A stretch of 64,000 bases of DNA, from NCBI RefSeq assembly GCF_019956555.1, contig NZ_JAHBDQ010000001.1, positions 142,737 through 206,736 of the forward strand, read 5' to 3'. The DNA comes from Pseudomonas sp. A-RE-19 (GTDB taxonomy: Bacteria > Pseudomonadota > Gammaproteobacteria > Pseudomonadales > Pseudomonadaceae). How positions within the stretch are numbered: position 1 is the first letter of the stretch; every line of letters starts with the position of its first letter. The notes beneath the pieces are model-generated. The model saw nothing but the letters and a program-made list of their open reading frames with translations, was not told the DNA's origin and did not search any database. The translations under genes were made by a program, and so were the position numbers. Below are positions 46,830 to 58,444 of the stretch, piece after piece.

Positions 46830-47840
46830 TTACAGCAGGTCTTTTATCAACAATTCGGCCACCTGCACAGCATTGAGCGCGGCGCCTTTGCGTACGTTAT
46901 CTGACGTCAGCCACACATTAAGTTCCGCCGGGTCGTCGATCCCGCTGCGAACCCGACCAACGTAAACAACATCCTGCCCTACCGCATCACCTACCGGGGT
47001 CGGGTAATCGCCCGCCTCGACCAGTTCGATACCGGGCGCGGCTTCCAGAGCTGCGTTGACTTTCGCCAGATCGACAGCGCTCGATGACTGCAAGGTCACA
47101 CTAAAGCTATCGCCGAAAAACACCGGAGCTTGAATACAAGTGACGGAAATCTTTAACAAAGGTAGCGCCATGACCTGACGCAACTCGCGCACCAGACGCT
47201 TTTCCAGCAGCGTATGACCCTGGGCATCAGGCGTACCGACTTGCGCCAGCAGGTTGAAGGCCATCTGCCGGTCGAAGAAAGCCGGCTCCAGCGGACGCAC
47301 ATTGAGCAGCTCGGCGGTTTGTCGGGCCAGCTCGGTGACGGCTTCGCGACCCTGGGCAGATACCGCCAGACACGCCGTCAGACTGATGCGTTGCAGGTCA
47401 AGCACATCGAGCAATGGCGCCAGCACCACCGCCAGCGTCGCGGCCGAAGGGCTTGGGCTGCTGACCTGGAAAGGCTTTTTCAGGCCGGCCAGAATTTCAG
47501 CGTTGGCCTCGGGCACCACTTGCGGCGCCTGATCGGCCGGCAAGGCGCCGGACAGGTCGATCAGCGAGCAGCCGGCGGCCGTGGCACGCGGGGCGAAACT
47601 GAGGGTCACCGCCGGGCCGGCGGCAAAGAACACCAACTGGACTTTGCTGAAATCGAACTCATCGACCTCCCGCACCCGCACGTTCTTGCCGCGAAACGGC
47701 ACTGAATGCCCGGCCGACTCACTGCTCGCCAGCAGGTGCAAGTTGCCGACCGGAAAATCCCGCTCTTCGAGAATCTGGACGAGCGTTTCGCCGACAGTAC
47801 CGGTGGCGCCGATCACGGCAATATCGAAGGACTGGCTCAT
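46830..47840 (-). CDS. USG-1/aspartate-semialdehyde dehydrogenase-like protein
   Basis: 336 residues. An N-terminal NAD-binding motif VIGATGTVGETLVQIL and the ASD fold, but the Cys site is altered (LTACLAVSAQG), suggesting no ASD activity. Paralogue beside the true asd, as in many pseudomonads. Function unclear. Confidence 0.9.
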   Translation of the reverse strand: MSQSFDIAVIGATGTVGETLVQILEERDFPVGNLHLLASSESAGHSVPFRGKNVRVREVDEFDFSKVQLVFFAAGPAVTLSFAPRATAAGCSLIDLSGALPADQAPQVVPEANAEILAGLKKPFQVSSPSPSAATLAVVLAPLLDVLDLQRISLTACLAVSAQGREAVTELARQTAELLNVRPLEPAFFDRQMAFNLLAQVGTPDAQGHTLLEKRLVRELRQVMALPLLKISVTCIQAPVFFGDSFSVTLQSSSAVDLAKVNAALEAAPGIELVEAGDYPTPVGDAVGQDVVYVGRVRSGIDDPAELNVWLTSDNVRKGAALNAVQVAELLIKDLL

Positions 47841-47936
47841 GGTTCTACCTCTGGCGAAACGGGGGGAGCGGCACTTTACCGGGTGGGTGGCAGTGAGGCA
47901 ATTGGGCTGGGGATTTGTGGTGGTTGTGCCGGCCTC

Positions 47937-48011
47937 TTCGCGAGCAAGCCCGCTCCCACATTTGATCTCCAGTGCTCACACGATCAATGTGGGAGCGGGC
48001 TTGCTCGCGAA
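47937..48011. repeat. Paired REP element (REPIN)
   Basis: TTCGCGAGCAAGCCCGCTCC arm (47937-47960) with exact complement at 47988-48011. Confidence 0.9.
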
Positions 48012-48055
48012 GGCGGCCTGATAGACACCCGATAAATCCCGGACCGCCACTCTCC

Positions 48056-48090
48056 ATAAAAAAACCCGCACCTCTTTCAAGGCGCGGGTT
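48056..48090 (-). terminator. Terminator of asd
   Basis: AACCCGC / GCGGGTT imperfect stem with a T-run on the minus strand, after the asd stop. Confidence 0.85.
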
Positions 48091-48108
48091 CTTCATTACA
48101 TCAACCGA

Positions 48109-49221
48109 TCAACGCTCGAGCAGAATCCGCAGCATGCGACGCAGCGGTTCGGCCGCACCCCACAGCAGTTGGTCGCCGACGGTGAACGCGCCGACGAACT
48201 GCGAACCCATGTTCAGCTTGCGCAGACGGCCGACCGGCACGTTCAGGGTGCCGGTGACTTTCGTCGGGCTCAGCTCCTGCATGCTGATCTCACGGTTGTT
48301 AGGCACCAGCTTGACCCACGGGTTGTGCTGGCTGATCAGCCCTTCGATGTCGGCGATCGGCACGTCTTTGTTCAGCTTGATGGTCAGCGCCTGGCTGTGG
48401 CAACGCATGGCGCCGATGCGCACGCAGATGCCGTCCACCGGGATCGGGCTCTTGAAGCGACCGAGGATCTTGTTGGTCTCGGCCTGGGCCTTCCACTCTT
48501 CGCGGCTCTGACCGTTCGGCAGTTCCTTGTCGATCCACGGGATCAGGCTGCCGGCCAGCGGTACGCCGAAGTTTTCGGTCGGGTACGCGTCGCTGCGCAT
48601 CGCTTCGGCGACACGACGGTCGATGTCCAGAATGGCACTCGCCGGGTCGGCCAGTTGATCGGCGACAGCGGCGTGGGTCACACCCATTTGCTTGATCAGT
48701 TCACGCATGTGCTGCGCGCCGCCACCGGAGGCCGCCTGATAGGTCATGGCACTCATCCACTCGACCAGACCGGCTTCGAACAGACCGCCCAGGCCCATCA
48801 GCATCAGGCTGACGGTGCAGTTGCCGCCGATGTAGTTCTTGGTGCCCGCGTCGAGCTGCTGGTCGATGACCTTGCGGTTCACCGGGTCCAGCACGATGAC
48901 GGCGTCATCCTGCATGCGCAGGCTGGAAGCGGCGTCGATCCAGTAACCCTGCCAGCCGGCTTCGCGCAGTTTCGGGAACACTTCGCTGGTGTAGTCGCCA
49001 CCCTGGCAGGTCAGAATCACGTCGAGGGTTTTCAGCTCTTCAATGCTGTAAGCGTCCTTGAGCGGAGCAATGTCCTTGCCCACGGACGGGCCTTGGCCAC
49101 CGACATTGGAAGTGGTGAAAAACACCGGCTCGATAAGATCGAAATCCTGCTCTTCCAGCATCCGCTGCATGAGCACGGAACCGACCATACCGCGCCAACC
49201 GATCAGACCTACACGTTTCAT
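48109..49221 (-). CDS. asd: Aspartate-semialdehyde dehydrogenase
   Basis: 370 residues. NADP motif [15 protein letters not shown] at the N-terminus, catalytic Cys in [15 protein letters not shown] and [15 protein letters not shown] near the substrate site. Second step from aspartate toward lysine, methionine and threonine. Lies 67 bases after leuB in the leu-asd locus. Confidence 0.97.
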   Translation of the reverse strand: MKRVGLIGWRGMVGSVLMQRMLEEQDFDLIEPVFFTTSNVGGQGPSVGKDIAPLKDAYSIEELKTLDVILTCQGGDYTSEVFPKLREAGWQGYWIDAASSLRMQDDAVIVLDPVNRKVIDQQLDAGTKNYIGGNCTVSLMLMGLGGLFEAGLVEWMSAMTYQAASGGGAQHMRELIKQMGVTHAAVADQLADPASAILDIDRRVAEAMRSDAYPTENFGVPLAGSLIPWIDKELPNGQSREEWKAQAETNKILGRFKSPIPVDGICVRIGAMRCHSQALTIKLNKDVPIADIEGLISQHNPWVKLVPNNREISMQELSPTKVTGTLNVPVGRLRKLNMGSQFVGAFTVGDQLLWGAAEPLRRMLRILLER

Positions 49222-49288
49222 CGCAACTACACCTTCTTAAAAGTGGGCCGCTGCTTTCAAGGTTGAAAATTGCAGCGGGCCAAAGAGA

Positions 49289-50371
<1,083 letters not shown>

Positions 50372-50430
50372 GCTTTCCTCATGTCGTCAGTCGGTGCGCC
50401 CTCAGGCGTACCCGGAAAAAGTCTTGGCAC

Positions 50431-51198
50431 TTATCGCTCAGCCATCAGCACCAGCACATCGGTACTGAACGAGCCATCGGCCTCAATCTCAAAATATTCG
50501 CGAACTTCATTGCCCATCGACTGCTGCAACTCGCGGATCGCCGCGCGCATCACTTGCGGCGTGCGCATGCGCTCGACCCAGGACGTGTATTCAAGGCGCA
50601 GCCGTTGGCGCGTGGTGCTGCGGGTATGCAACCCCGCTTCGCTGACCTGACGCAACCACTCGCCGGCAGAATAATCGCGTACATGGCTGGTGTCGCGCAG
50701 CACTTCGACGCTTTGCAGGTAAGTGTCGAACAACGGGTTGCCCGGCGACAACACATCGATGAACGCCGCCACCCCGCCCGGCTTCAGCACCCGGCGAACT
50801 TCGCGCAGGGCCAGCCCGAGATCGCTCCAATGGTGCGCCGAATAACGGCTGAAGACGAAATCGAACTCGCCATCGGCGAACGGCAGGCGCTCGGCGGCAC
50901 CCAGTACCGTGGACACGTTGCTCAAGCCGCGATCGACGGCAGCAGCGGCCACCACGTCGAGCATCTGCTGAGACAAATCGTAAGCCACCACTTCCTTGAC
51001 CAGCGAGGCCACGTGAAAACTCACGTGGCCGGCGCCGCAACCGAGGTCGAGCACCCGGGCATCGCCCTGCCCCGCCAGTTCAGCCTGTAGCAGCGCGAAT
51101 TCAGTGCCTTGAGCGTGTACGGCGCTGCTCAGGTAGGCCGAGGCCTGTTCACCGAATTGCTTTTGTACGACTTGGCTGTGCTTGGCGGTGCTGGTCAT
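50431..51198 (-). CDS. Class I SAM-dependent methyltransferase
   Basis: 255 residues. SAM motif I VLDLGCGAGHVSFHVA (residues about 48-63), followed by VAYDLSQQMLDV and FSRYSAHHW. The UbiE/BioC-like arrangement is clear but the substrate is unknown. It sits between leuD and leuB in the same orientation, a position conserved in pseudomonads as I recall. Confidence 0.9.
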   Translation of the reverse strand: MTSTAKHSQVVQKQFGEQASAYLSSAVHAQGTEFALLQAELAGQGDARVLDLGCGAGHVSFHVASLVKEVVAYDLSQQMLDVVAAAAVDRGLSNVSTVLGAAERLPFADGEFDFVFSRYSAHHWSDLGLALREVRRVLKPGGVAAFIDVLSPGNPLFDTYLQSVEVLRDTSHVRDYSAGEWLRQVSEAGLHTRSTTRQRLRLEYTSWVERMRTPQVMRAAIRELQQSMGNEVREYFEIEADGSFSTDVLVLMAER

Positions 51199-51243
51199 GG
51201 GACTTCCTTTTTGGGTGAATCTTGTGGTGTTTATTCGGACCTC

Positions 51244-51308
51244 ATCGCGAGCAGGCTCGCTCCCACAGGGGAATGCATTTCAAATGTGGGAGCGAGCCTG
51301 CTCGCGAT
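51244..51308. repeat. Paired REP element (REPIN)
   Basis: ATCGCGAGCAGGCTCGCTCC arm (51244-51267) with exact complement at 51285-51308; only 17 bases between. Confidence 0.9.
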
Positions 51309-51332
51309 GGCGTCATCACGCCTTACGCAAAA

Positions 51333-51977
51333 TCACGCGTCGCGAAACAACCACGGCTGGGTCGCGCGGTGTTTGGCTTCAAACGCCGCAATCGCCTCGC
51401 CGTCCTGCAAGGTCAGGCCGATATCGTCCAGGCCGTTGAGCAGGCAGTGTTTGCGGAAGGCATCGATCTCAAAATTCAACACCTTGCCATCCGGACGGGT
51501 CACGGTCTGGGCTTGCAGATCAACCTGCAACTGATAGCCCGGAGTCGCTTCAACCTGCTGGAACAGCTCATCGACTTCAGCGTCGCTCAGGATGATCGGC
51601 AGCAAGCCGTTCTTGAAGCTGTTGTTGAAGAAGATGTCGGCATAGCTCGGCGCGATGATGCTGCGGAAACCGTATTCTTCCAGCGCCCACGGCGCGTGTT
51701 CGCGGCTGGAGCCGCAACCGAAGTTCTCACGGGCCAGCAATACGCTCGCACCTTGATAACGCTCGGCGTTGAGGACGAAGTCCTTGTTCAACGGGCGTTT
51801 GGAGTTGTCCTGATACGGCTGCCCGACATCCAGGTAGCGCCATTCATCGAACAGGTTCGGACCAAAACCGGTGCGCTTGATCGACTTCAAGAACTGCTTC
51901 GGAATGATCTGGTCGGTGTCGACGTTGGCACGATCCAGAGGCGCGACAAGACCAGTGTGCTGGGTAAAAGCTTTCAT
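51333..51977 (-). CDS. leuD: 3-isopropylmalate dehydratase small subunit
   Basis: 214 residues. [21 protein letters not shown] start, and [13 protein letters not shown] forms the substrate-binding swivel loop. Pairs with LeuC, 11 bases upstream in the transcript. Confidence 0.97.
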   Translation of the reverse strand: MKAFTQHTGLVAPLDRANVDTDQIIPKQFLKSIKRTGFGPNLFDEWRYLDVGQPYQDNSKRPLNKDFVLNAERYQGASVLLARENFGCGSSREHAPWALEEYGFRSIIAPSYADIFFNNSFKNGLLPIILSDAEVDELFQQVEATPGYQLQVDLQAQTVTRPDGKVLNFEIDAFRKHCLLNGLDDIGLTLQDGEAIAAFEAKHRATQPWLFRDA

Positions 51978-51988
51978 GCTGCGCTCCT

Positions 51989-53407
51989 TTAGATCAATTC
52001 ACGGACGTCGACGAAACGACCGTTCACCGCGGCGGCGGCGGCCATGGCCGGGCTGACGAGGTGCGTACGGCCACCGGCGCCCTGACGGCCTTCGAAGTTA
52101 CGGTTGGAGGTCGACGCGCAATGCTCGCCCGACTCCAAACGGTCCGGGTTCATCGCCAGGCACATCGAGCAACCCGGCTCGCGCCATTCGAAACCGGCCT
52201 CAAGGAAAATCTTGTCCAGGCCTTCGGATTCGGCCTGAGCCTTCACCAGCCCCGAACCCGGCACCACGATGGCCTGTTTGATGGTCGAAGCCACTTTGCG
52301 ACCCTTGGCGATCACGGCGGCGGCGCGCAGGTCTTCGATCCGCGAGTTGGTGCAGGAGCCAATGAATACGCGGTCCAGCTGAATGTCGGTGATCGCCTGA
52401 TTGGCGGTCAAACCCATGTATTTCAAGGCACGTTCGATGGAGCCGCGCTTGACCAGGTCCATTTCCTTCGCAGGATCGGGAACATTCTGATCCACAGCCA
52501 ACACCATTTCGGGCGAGGTGCCCCAGCTGACTTGCGGCTTGATCTGAGTAGCATCGAGCTCGACGATGGTGTCGAACTTGGCATCCGCGTCGGAAACCAG
52601 GTCTTTCCAGGCTTCGACAGCCAAATCCCATTCCGCGCCTTTCGGAGCAAATGGACGACCCTTGACGTAAGCCACGGTTTTTTCGTCGGCGGCCACCAGC
52701 CCTACGCGAGCGCCAGCCTCGATCGCCATGTTGCAGATGGTCATGCGACCTTCGACAGACAAGTCGCGAATCGCGCTACCGGCGAACTCGATGGCGTGGC
52801 CATTACCGCCGGCGGTGCCGATCTTGCCGATCACTGCGAGGACGATGTCCTTGGCGGTCACGCCGAACGGCAATTGACCTTCGACGGACACCCGCATGTT
52901 TTTCATCTTCTTCGCAACCAGGCACTGCGTGGCGAGCACGTGCTCGACCTCGGAAGTGCCGATACCGTGAGCCAGAGCACCGAATGCGCCGTGGGTCGAG
53001 GTGTGGGAGTCGCCGCAGACCACGGTCATGCCCGGCAAGGTTGCGCCCTGCTCCGGGCCGATGACGTGGACGATGCCTTGGCGGACGTCGTTCATCTTGA
53101 ATTCGACGATGCCGTATTCGTCACAGTTATCGTCGAGGGTCTGGACCTGCAAACGCGAGACCTGGTCGACAATCGCTTCGATGCCGCCCTTGCGCTCCGG
53201 TGTGGTCGGAACGTTGTGGTCGGGGGTCGCGATGTTGGCATCGATGCGCCAAGGCTTGCGCCCGGCCAGACGCAGGCCTTCGAAGGCTTGCGGCGAGGTC
53301 ACTTCGTGAATGATGTGACGATCGATGTAGATCAGCGCAGAGCCATCGTCGCGCTGCTTGACCAAATGCGAATCCCAGAGCTTGTCGTAGAGCGTTTTGC
53401 CGGCCAT
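51989..53407 (-). CDS. leuC: 3-isopropylmalate dehydratase large subunit
   Basis: 472 residues. Aconitase family; [4Fe-4S] ligand cysteines in [10 protein letters not shown] and [13 protein letters not shown]. Isomerises 2- and 3-isopropylmalate with LeuD. First gene of the leu cluster, divergent from the LysR gene. Confidence 0.97.
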   Translation of the reverse strand: MAGKTLYDKLWDSHLVKQRDDGSALIYIDRHIIHEVTSPQAFEGLRLAGRKPWRIDANIATPDHNVPTTPERKGGIEAIVDQVSRLQVQTLDDNCDEYGIVEFKMNDVRQGIVHVIGPEQGATLPGMTVVCGDSHTSTHGAFGALAHGIGTSEVEHVLATQCLVAKKMKNMRVSVEGQLPFGVTAKDIVLAVIGKIGTAGGNGHAIEFAGSAIRDLSVEGRMTICNMAIEAGARVGLVAADEKTVAYVKGRPFAPKGAEWDLAVEAWKDLVSDADAKFDTIVELDATQIKPQVSWGTSPEMVLAVDQNVPDPAKEMDLVKRGSIERALKYMGLTANQAITDIQLDRVFIGSCTNSRIEDLRAAAVIAKGRKVASTIKQAIVVPGSGLVKAQAESEGLDKIFLEAGFEWREPGCSMCLAMNPDRLESGEHCASTSNRNFEGRQGAGGRTHLVSPAMAAAAAVNGRFVDVRELI

Positions 53408-53524
53408 CAGACGGTTTCCTCATCAGCTTGTTTCTATGCCCCGGATCTTGAAAGTTTCAATAACCCTTTGGCTTGTGAGGTCGATCCTAGGGGGTTACAT
53501 TAAATAACTCAAATTCATATTTTT

Positions 53525-53539
53525 TATGCTTTGCATAAC
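53525..53539 (+). promoter_or_regulatory. LysR-type inverted repeat between leuC and the regulator
   Basis: TTATGC-TTT-GCATAA, a perfect 6-3-6 inverted repeat with the T-N11-A form of LysR operators, in the 159-bp divergent space. Binding is inferred. Confidence 0.55.
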
Positions 53540-53566
53540 CAACTGGAATACAACCGAGACATCATC

Positions 53567-54457
53567 ATGGACCTCGCCAACCTCAATGCTTTTATCGCCA
53601 TTGCAGAGACCGGAAGCTTCTCCGGCGCCGGCGAACGGCTGCACCTGACACAACCGGCCATCAGCAAGCGCATCGCCGGGCTGGAGCAGCAATTGAAGGT
53701 GCGGCTGTTCGATCGACTGGGCCGGGAAGTCAGCCTGACCGAAGCCGGTCGCGCCCTGCTGCCTCGGGCCTATCAGATCCTCAATGTGCTGGATGACACC
53801 CGCCGCGCCCTGACCAACCTGACCGGCGAAGTGTCCGGTCGTCTGACGTTGGCCACCAGTCATCACATTGGCCTGCACCGTTTGCCGCCCTTATTAAGGG
53901 AGTTCACTCGACGTTACCCACAAGTGGCGCTGGATATTCAGTTCCTCGATTCGGAAGTGGCTTACGAAGAAATCCTCCATGGCCGCGCCGAACTGGCGGT
54001 CATCACCCTTGCACCGGAGCCCCACGCACTGGTCAAAGCCACCCCGGTGTGGGACGACCCACTGGATTTTGTGGTCGCCCCGGAGCATTCACTGATCGCT
54101 AACGGTCCGGTCAGCCTGGCGGATATTGCCCTGCACCCTGCGGTTTTCCCCGGCGGCAATACCTTTACCCACCACATCGTGCAGCGTTTGTTCGAGGCCC
54201 AGGGCCTGACGCCGAACATCGCCATGAGCACGAATTATCTGGAAACCATAAAGATGATGGTCTCGATCGGCCTGGCCTGGAGCGTTTTGCCGCGCACCAT
54301 GCTGGACGATCAAGTGGCGCGCATACCTTTGCCGGGCATACAACTCACTCGCCAGCTAGGCTATATCCTGCACACCGAACGGACGCTGTCGAACGCGGCA
54401 CGGGCCTTTATGGCCCTGCTGGATGCACAAATCGATCAACCAGGGACTCGCGGCTAA
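53567..54457 (+). CDS. LysR-family regulator divergent from leuC
   Basis: 296 residues from ATG 53567 (MDLANLNAFIAIAETGSF); the longer ATG 53531 would start inside the operator. N-terminal LysR winged helix (1-60), then effector-binding domain (about 90-290). Divergent placement suggests control of leuCD or of a branched-chain pathway. Effector unknown. Confidence 0.93.
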   Translation: MDLANLNAFIAIAETGSFSGAGERLHLTQPAISKRIAGLEQQLKVRLFDRLGREVSLTEAGRALLPRAYQILNVLDDTRRALTNLTGEVSGRLTLATSHHIGLHRLPPLLREFTRRYPQVALDIQFLDSEVAYEEILHGRAELAVITLAPEPHALVKATPVWDDPLDFVVAPEHSLIANGPVSLADIALHPAVFPGGNTFTHHIVQRLFEAQGLTPNIAMSTNYLETIKMMVSIGLAWSVLPRTMLDDQVARIPLPGIQLTRQLGYILHTERTLSNAARAFMALLDAQIDQPGTRG

Positions 54458-54540
54458 GCTGTGCGACTTCTTTTGTGCTACGCCTATAGAGCCCCACCCC
54501 CCTGTGCCAAACGCCCAATTCAGCCCAAGGCCTGTTATCC

Positions 54541-57500
54541 ATGCCCAAATCTGTTGAACGTATGCCGCCGATGCCGCGAATTCAGGCACTTGACCCAAAA
54601 CGGTCCGAGCAGAGCTGGGAAAGTGCCCCGCAGTTGCTGGCCGCACTCAACGGTGCCCGCCTGGGCGCCTGGTATTGGGACATCGAGCGGGGGCAAATCA
54701 GTTGGTCGCGGGGCACTCAGGCGCTGTTCGGCTTCGATCCCCGGCAACCGTTGCCCGAGGACCTGGAATACCTCGACCTGCTGCCCCAGGAGGATCGGGC
54801 GAAAGCCATCCGCGCCTTCAATGCAGTGATCGCCGGCGCCCCGCTGGAACAGGCGATGCACCACCGCATTCGCTGGCCCGATGGCAGCCTGCATTGGCTG
54901 GAGATCAACGGCAGCTTGTTGCCGGACAAAAACGGCCGGCCACGCATGATCGGGGTGATTCGTGAAATCACCCATCAACGCCAGCGCGAACAGGCACTGA
55001 GCAGCTCGGAAAAACGCTTCGCCACGCTGTTCCACCTGTGCCCGAACATGGTGCTACTGACCCGCCAGGAAGACGGCCTGATCACCGAAGCCAATCAGTA
55101 TTTCGAAAGCCTGTTCGGCTGGCCGGTGCAAGACGCTATTGGCCGAACCACGCTGGAGCTGGGCCTTTGGGTCGACCCGGAGCAACGGGCGCTGCTGGTC
55201 AAGGCCACCAAGGCCAAAGGCGAGCTGATTAACATGGAGGTGCAATTTCGCGCCAGCAACGGGCAGGTTCACGACGGCATTCTCAGCGCGCAAAAGGTCG
55301 AACTCGAGGGCCAGCCTTATCTGCTGAGCACGTTCCTCGACACCACCGAACGCAAAATCGCCGAACACGCCCTCAAAGACAGCCAGGAGCGCCTCGACCT
55401 GGCCCTGGATTCGGCGCAACTCGGCACCTGGGACTGGCACATCCCCAGCGGCATGCTTTACGGCTCTGCGCGGGCCGCTCAGTTGCACGGGCTGGACCCC
55501 AAACCCTTCCATGAATCCTTCGATGCGTTTTTCGAAGGCGTGCCCGGCGATGAACGCGACACCATGCGCGACGCCTACCGCAGCTTGCGCGAAGGCCCGG
55601 CCGGCAATTATCAGCTGACGTACCGCGTGCAGTTGTCGGACGGCAGTTCGCGCTACCTCGAAAGCCGCGCCAGACTCTACCGCGACGACCATGGCAACCC
55701 GCTGCGCATGGCCGGCACGCTGCTGGACATTACCGATCAGGTGGAGCGCGAACAGCAACTGGTGGCGTCGGAAGAGAAATTCGCCACCTTGTTCCAGGTC
55801 AGCCCGGACCCGATCTGTGTCACGCGCCAGGACACCGGCCATTTCATCGAGATCAACTCCAGTTTCACTCAAACGTTCGGCTGGAGCACCGCCGATGTGA
55901 TTGGCCGCAGCGCCGACGAAATCGGCTTGTGGGACGCTTCGGCGAAAAGCCTGCAAAGGATCGAGCGGGTTATCCGCGAACAGGGCCTGAACAATGTGGC
56001 GATCGTCGTCCGGCACAAGGACGGGCAGTCCCTGACCTGCGTGATATCGAGCCGGCAGATCAGCGTCGGCGACCAACCCTGCATCGTCACCACCCTGCGC
56101 GACATCACCCAGCAGCAACGCTCGGAAGCGGCGCTCAAGGCCAGCGAGGAGAAGTTCGCCAAGGCCTTCCACTCAAGCCCCGACGCCATCAGCATTACCG
56201 AGCGCGACACCGGACGCTACCTGGAGGTCAACGATGGTTTCTGCCGTCTGACCGGTTTCCGCGCCGATGAAGTAATCGGTCGCACGGTGTATCAGGTCGG
56301 TATCTGGGCCGAAGAAAAACAACGCTCGGCGCTGCTGGCGGAGCTGCAGATCAAGGGCCGGGTTCACCATCAGGAAATGCTTGGGCGCAACAAACGCGGC
56401 GAATTGCTGACCGTCGAAGTCTCGGTGGAACCGATCACCCTGAACGAAACCGCTTGCCTGCTGCTGACCGCGCGGGATGTCAGCCTGCTGAAAAACGCTG
56501 AAGCGCAGATCCGCCACCTGGCCTACCACGATCCGTTGACCAACCTGCCCAACCGCGCACTGTTGATGGATCGCCTGAGCCAGCAGATCGCCCTGCTCAA
56601 GCGCCACAACCTGCGCGGCGCCCTGATGTTCCTCGACCTCGATCACTTCAAGCACATCAACGACTCCCTCGGTCACCCGGTGGGCGACACCGTGCTGAAA
56701 ATCATTACTGCGCGCCTCGAAGCCAGCGTGCGCATGGAAGACACCGTGGCACGTCTGGGCGGTGACGAATTCGTGGTGCTGCTCAGCGGCCTGGAAGGCT
56801 CGCGCGGCGACGTCAGCATTCAGGTTCGGGAAGTGGCAGACACCTTGCGCGAACTGCTGTCCGAGCCGATGTTCCTCGACGGGCAGCGTCTGCAAGTGAC
56901 GCCAAGCATCGGCATCGCGCTGATTCCCGACCACGGTTCCACCCCGACCGACCTGCTCAAGCGTGCCGATATCGCCCTCTATCGCGCCAAGGACTCGGGG
57001 CGCAACACCACGCAGATGTATCACAACACCATGCAGAAGGCCGCCAGCGAACGGCTGCGCATGGAAACCGACCTGCGCCTGGCCCTTGCCCGAGGTGAAT
57101 TCAGCGTGCAGTACCAACCTCAGGTGGATGCCCGAGACAACCGAATTACCGGCGCCGAAGCCTTGGTACGCTGGCAGCATCCAGAATTTGGCGCGCAATC
57201 GCCCACCGAGTTCATCAAGGTCCTGGAAGACAGCGGGCTGATTCTGGAAGTCGGTACGTGGATCCTCGACGAAGCCTGCGCGGCCTTCAAACAACTGACC
57301 GCCAAAGGCCTGATCGACCCGCTCGATTTCAGTCTGTGCGTGAACATCAGCCCACGGCAATTCCGTCAGAACGACTTCGTCGAACGCATCGAACACAGCC
57401 TCGGCAGCTACGGCCTGCCCTGCTCGTTGCTGAAACTGGAAATCACCGAAGGCATCGTCATTCAGAACCTGGACGACACCATCAGCAAAATGCGTCGCTT

Positions 57501-57819
57501 GAAAAAACTCGGCGTGAGCTTTGCCATGGACGATTTCGGTACCGGTTATTCCTCACTGACCTACCTCAAGCGCCTGCCGGTAGATACGCTGAAAATCGAC
57601 CAGTCATTCATCCGCGACTCCACCACCGACCCCAACGATGCCGAAATCATTCGCGCCATTGTCGCCATGGCCCGCAGCCTGGAGTTGAAGGTGATCGCCG
57701 AAGGGGTGGAAACCCTGGAGCAGCTGGAGTTTTTGCAGGGGCTGGGCTGCCATTTGTATCAGGGGTATTTGCACAGCCGGCCGCTGCCGGTGGAGGAGTT
57801 TCAGAAGCTGCTCAAGTGA
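54541..57819 (+). CDS. Multi-PAS GGDEF-EAL cyclic-di-GMP enzyme
   Basis: 1092 residues. Five PAS-type domains (about 30-145, 155-265, 275-400, 405-525, 528-650), then GGDEF (motif near 741 with an RMED I-site 5 residues before it) and EAL (from about 850, EALVRW). EAL residues for catalysis look intact: EAL, NISPRQF, EITEG, DDFGTGYSS and KVIAEGVE. So both cyclase and phosphodiesterase centres may be active. Cytosolic, no TM seen. It would sense redox or small molecules and tune c-di-GMP, biofilm and motility. Hairpin at 57829. Confidence 0.95.
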   Translation: MPKSVERMPPMPRIQALDPKRSEQSWESAPQLLAALNGARLGAWYWDIERGQISWSRGTQALFGFDPRQPLPEDLEYLDLLPQEDRAKAIRAFNAVIAGAPLEQAMHHRIRWPDGSLHWLEINGSLLPDKNGRPRMIGVIREITHQRQREQALSSSEKRFATLFHLCPNMVLLTRQEDGLITEANQYFESLFGWPVQDAIGRTTLELGLWVDPEQRALLVKATKAKGELINMEVQFRASNGQVHDGILSAQKVELEGQPYLLSTFLDTTERKIAEHALKDSQERLDLALDSAQLGTWDWHIPSGMLYGSARAAQLHGLDPKPFHESFDAFFEGVPGDERDTMRDAYRSLREGPAGNYQLTYRVQLSDGSSRYLESRARLYRDDHGNPLRMAGTLLDITDQVEREQQLVASEEKFATLFQVSPDPICVTRQDTGHFIEINSSFTQTFGWSTADVIGRSADEIGLWDASAKSLQRIERVIREQGLNNVAIVVRHKDGQSLTCVISSRQISVGDQPCIVTTLRDITQQQRSEAALKASEEKFAKAFHSSPDAISITERDTGRYLEVNDGFCRLTGFRADEVIGRTVYQVGIWAEEKQRSALLAELQIKGRVHHQEMLGRNKRGELLTVEVSVEPITLNETACLLLTARDVSLLKNAEAQIRHLAYHDPLTNLPNRALLMDRLSQQIALLKRHNLRGALMFLDLDHFKHINDSLGHPVGDTVLKIITARLEASVRMEDTVARLGGDEFVVLLSGLEGSRGDVSIQVREVADTLRELLSEPMFLDGQRLQVTPSIGIALIPDHGSTPTDLLKRADIALYRAKDSGRNTTQMYHNTMQKAASERLRMETDLRLALARGEFSVQYQPQVDARDNRITGAEALVRWQHPEFGAQSPTEFIKVLEDSGLILEVGTWILDEACAAFKQLTAKGLIDPLDFSLCVNISPRQFRQNDFVERIEHSLGSYGLPCSLLKLEITEGIVIQNLDDTISKMRRLKKLGVSFAMDDFGTGYSSLTYLKRLPVDTLKIDQSFIRDSTTDPNDAEIIRAIVAMARSLELKVIAEGVETLEQLEFLQGLGCHLYQGYLHSRPLPVEEFQKLLK

Positions 57820-57828
57820 CACGTACAA

Positions 57829-57853
57829 AGAAGGGCGCCAATGGCGCCCTTCT
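57829..57853. terminator. Convergent hairpin terminator
   Basis: AGAAGGGCGCC / GGCGCCCTTCT stem, loop of 3, between the c-di-GMP gene and ibpA. No long T-run on either side. Confidence 0.65.
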
Positions 57854-57868
57854 CACTGCTCTGAGCGA

Positions 57869-58315
57869 TTAATGCTGCAGAGCCGGCTTCTGCGTCCCGT
57901 TGATCGGGATGCGTTTGGCTTTCGCTTCTTCCGGAATCACGCGCAGCAGGTCGATACTCAACAAACCGTTGCGCAGTTCGGCGGCCTTGATTTCGATATG
58001 GTCCGCCAGACGGAACGACAGTTTGAAGGCGCGCTGCGCGATGCCTTGGTACAGATAAGTGACGCTTTCGTCCGCGTCACGTTTGCCGCCACTGATGGTC
58101 AGCACACCTTTTTCCACTTGCAGGTCCAGGTCTTCTTCCTGGAAACCGGCGGCCGCTACGACAATGCGGTATTGGTCATCACCGTATTTTTCAACGTTGT
58201 AGGGTGGATAGGTGCTGCCTGGCTCATTGCGCAGGGCGGTTTCGAACAGGTCGTTGAAACGGTCGAAACCTACCGAGGAACGGAACAGTGGGGCCAGGGA
58301 AAATGCAGTACTCAT
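57869..58315 (-). CDS. ibpA: Hsp20 small heat-shock protein
   Basis: 148 residues. Alpha-crystallin domain (about 35-125) with YRIVVAAAGFQEEDLDLQVE and the conserved ...LSFRLADHIEIKAAELRNGLLSI; IbpA-type. Aggregation-holding chaperone, usually heat induced. The leader region 58316-58445 is AT-rich and could be thermosensitive. Confidence 0.94.
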   Translation of the reverse strand: MSTAFSLAPLFRSSVGFDRFNDLFETALRNEPGSTYPPYNVEKYGDDQYRIVVAAAGFQEEDLDLQVEKGVLTISGGKRDADESVTYLYQGIAQRAFKLSFRLADHIEIKAAELRNGLLSIDLLRVIPEEAKAKRIPINGTQKPALQH

Positions 58316-58444
58316 GATTCAAATCTCCTGAACATAATCAGCAAGTTTTTTGTCTCCGCGACCCGAATTCGGCATCGCGTAATCCTTAGATAAGGATCGC
58401 TGATTGCTTTTCAAGAGATTTTTTTCAGTTTTTTTTAAGTGGAT

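Noticed and set aside
46830..47840. Calling this gene a second active asd
   Set aside because: The catalytic Cys context is altered compared with the true asd at 48109-49221.
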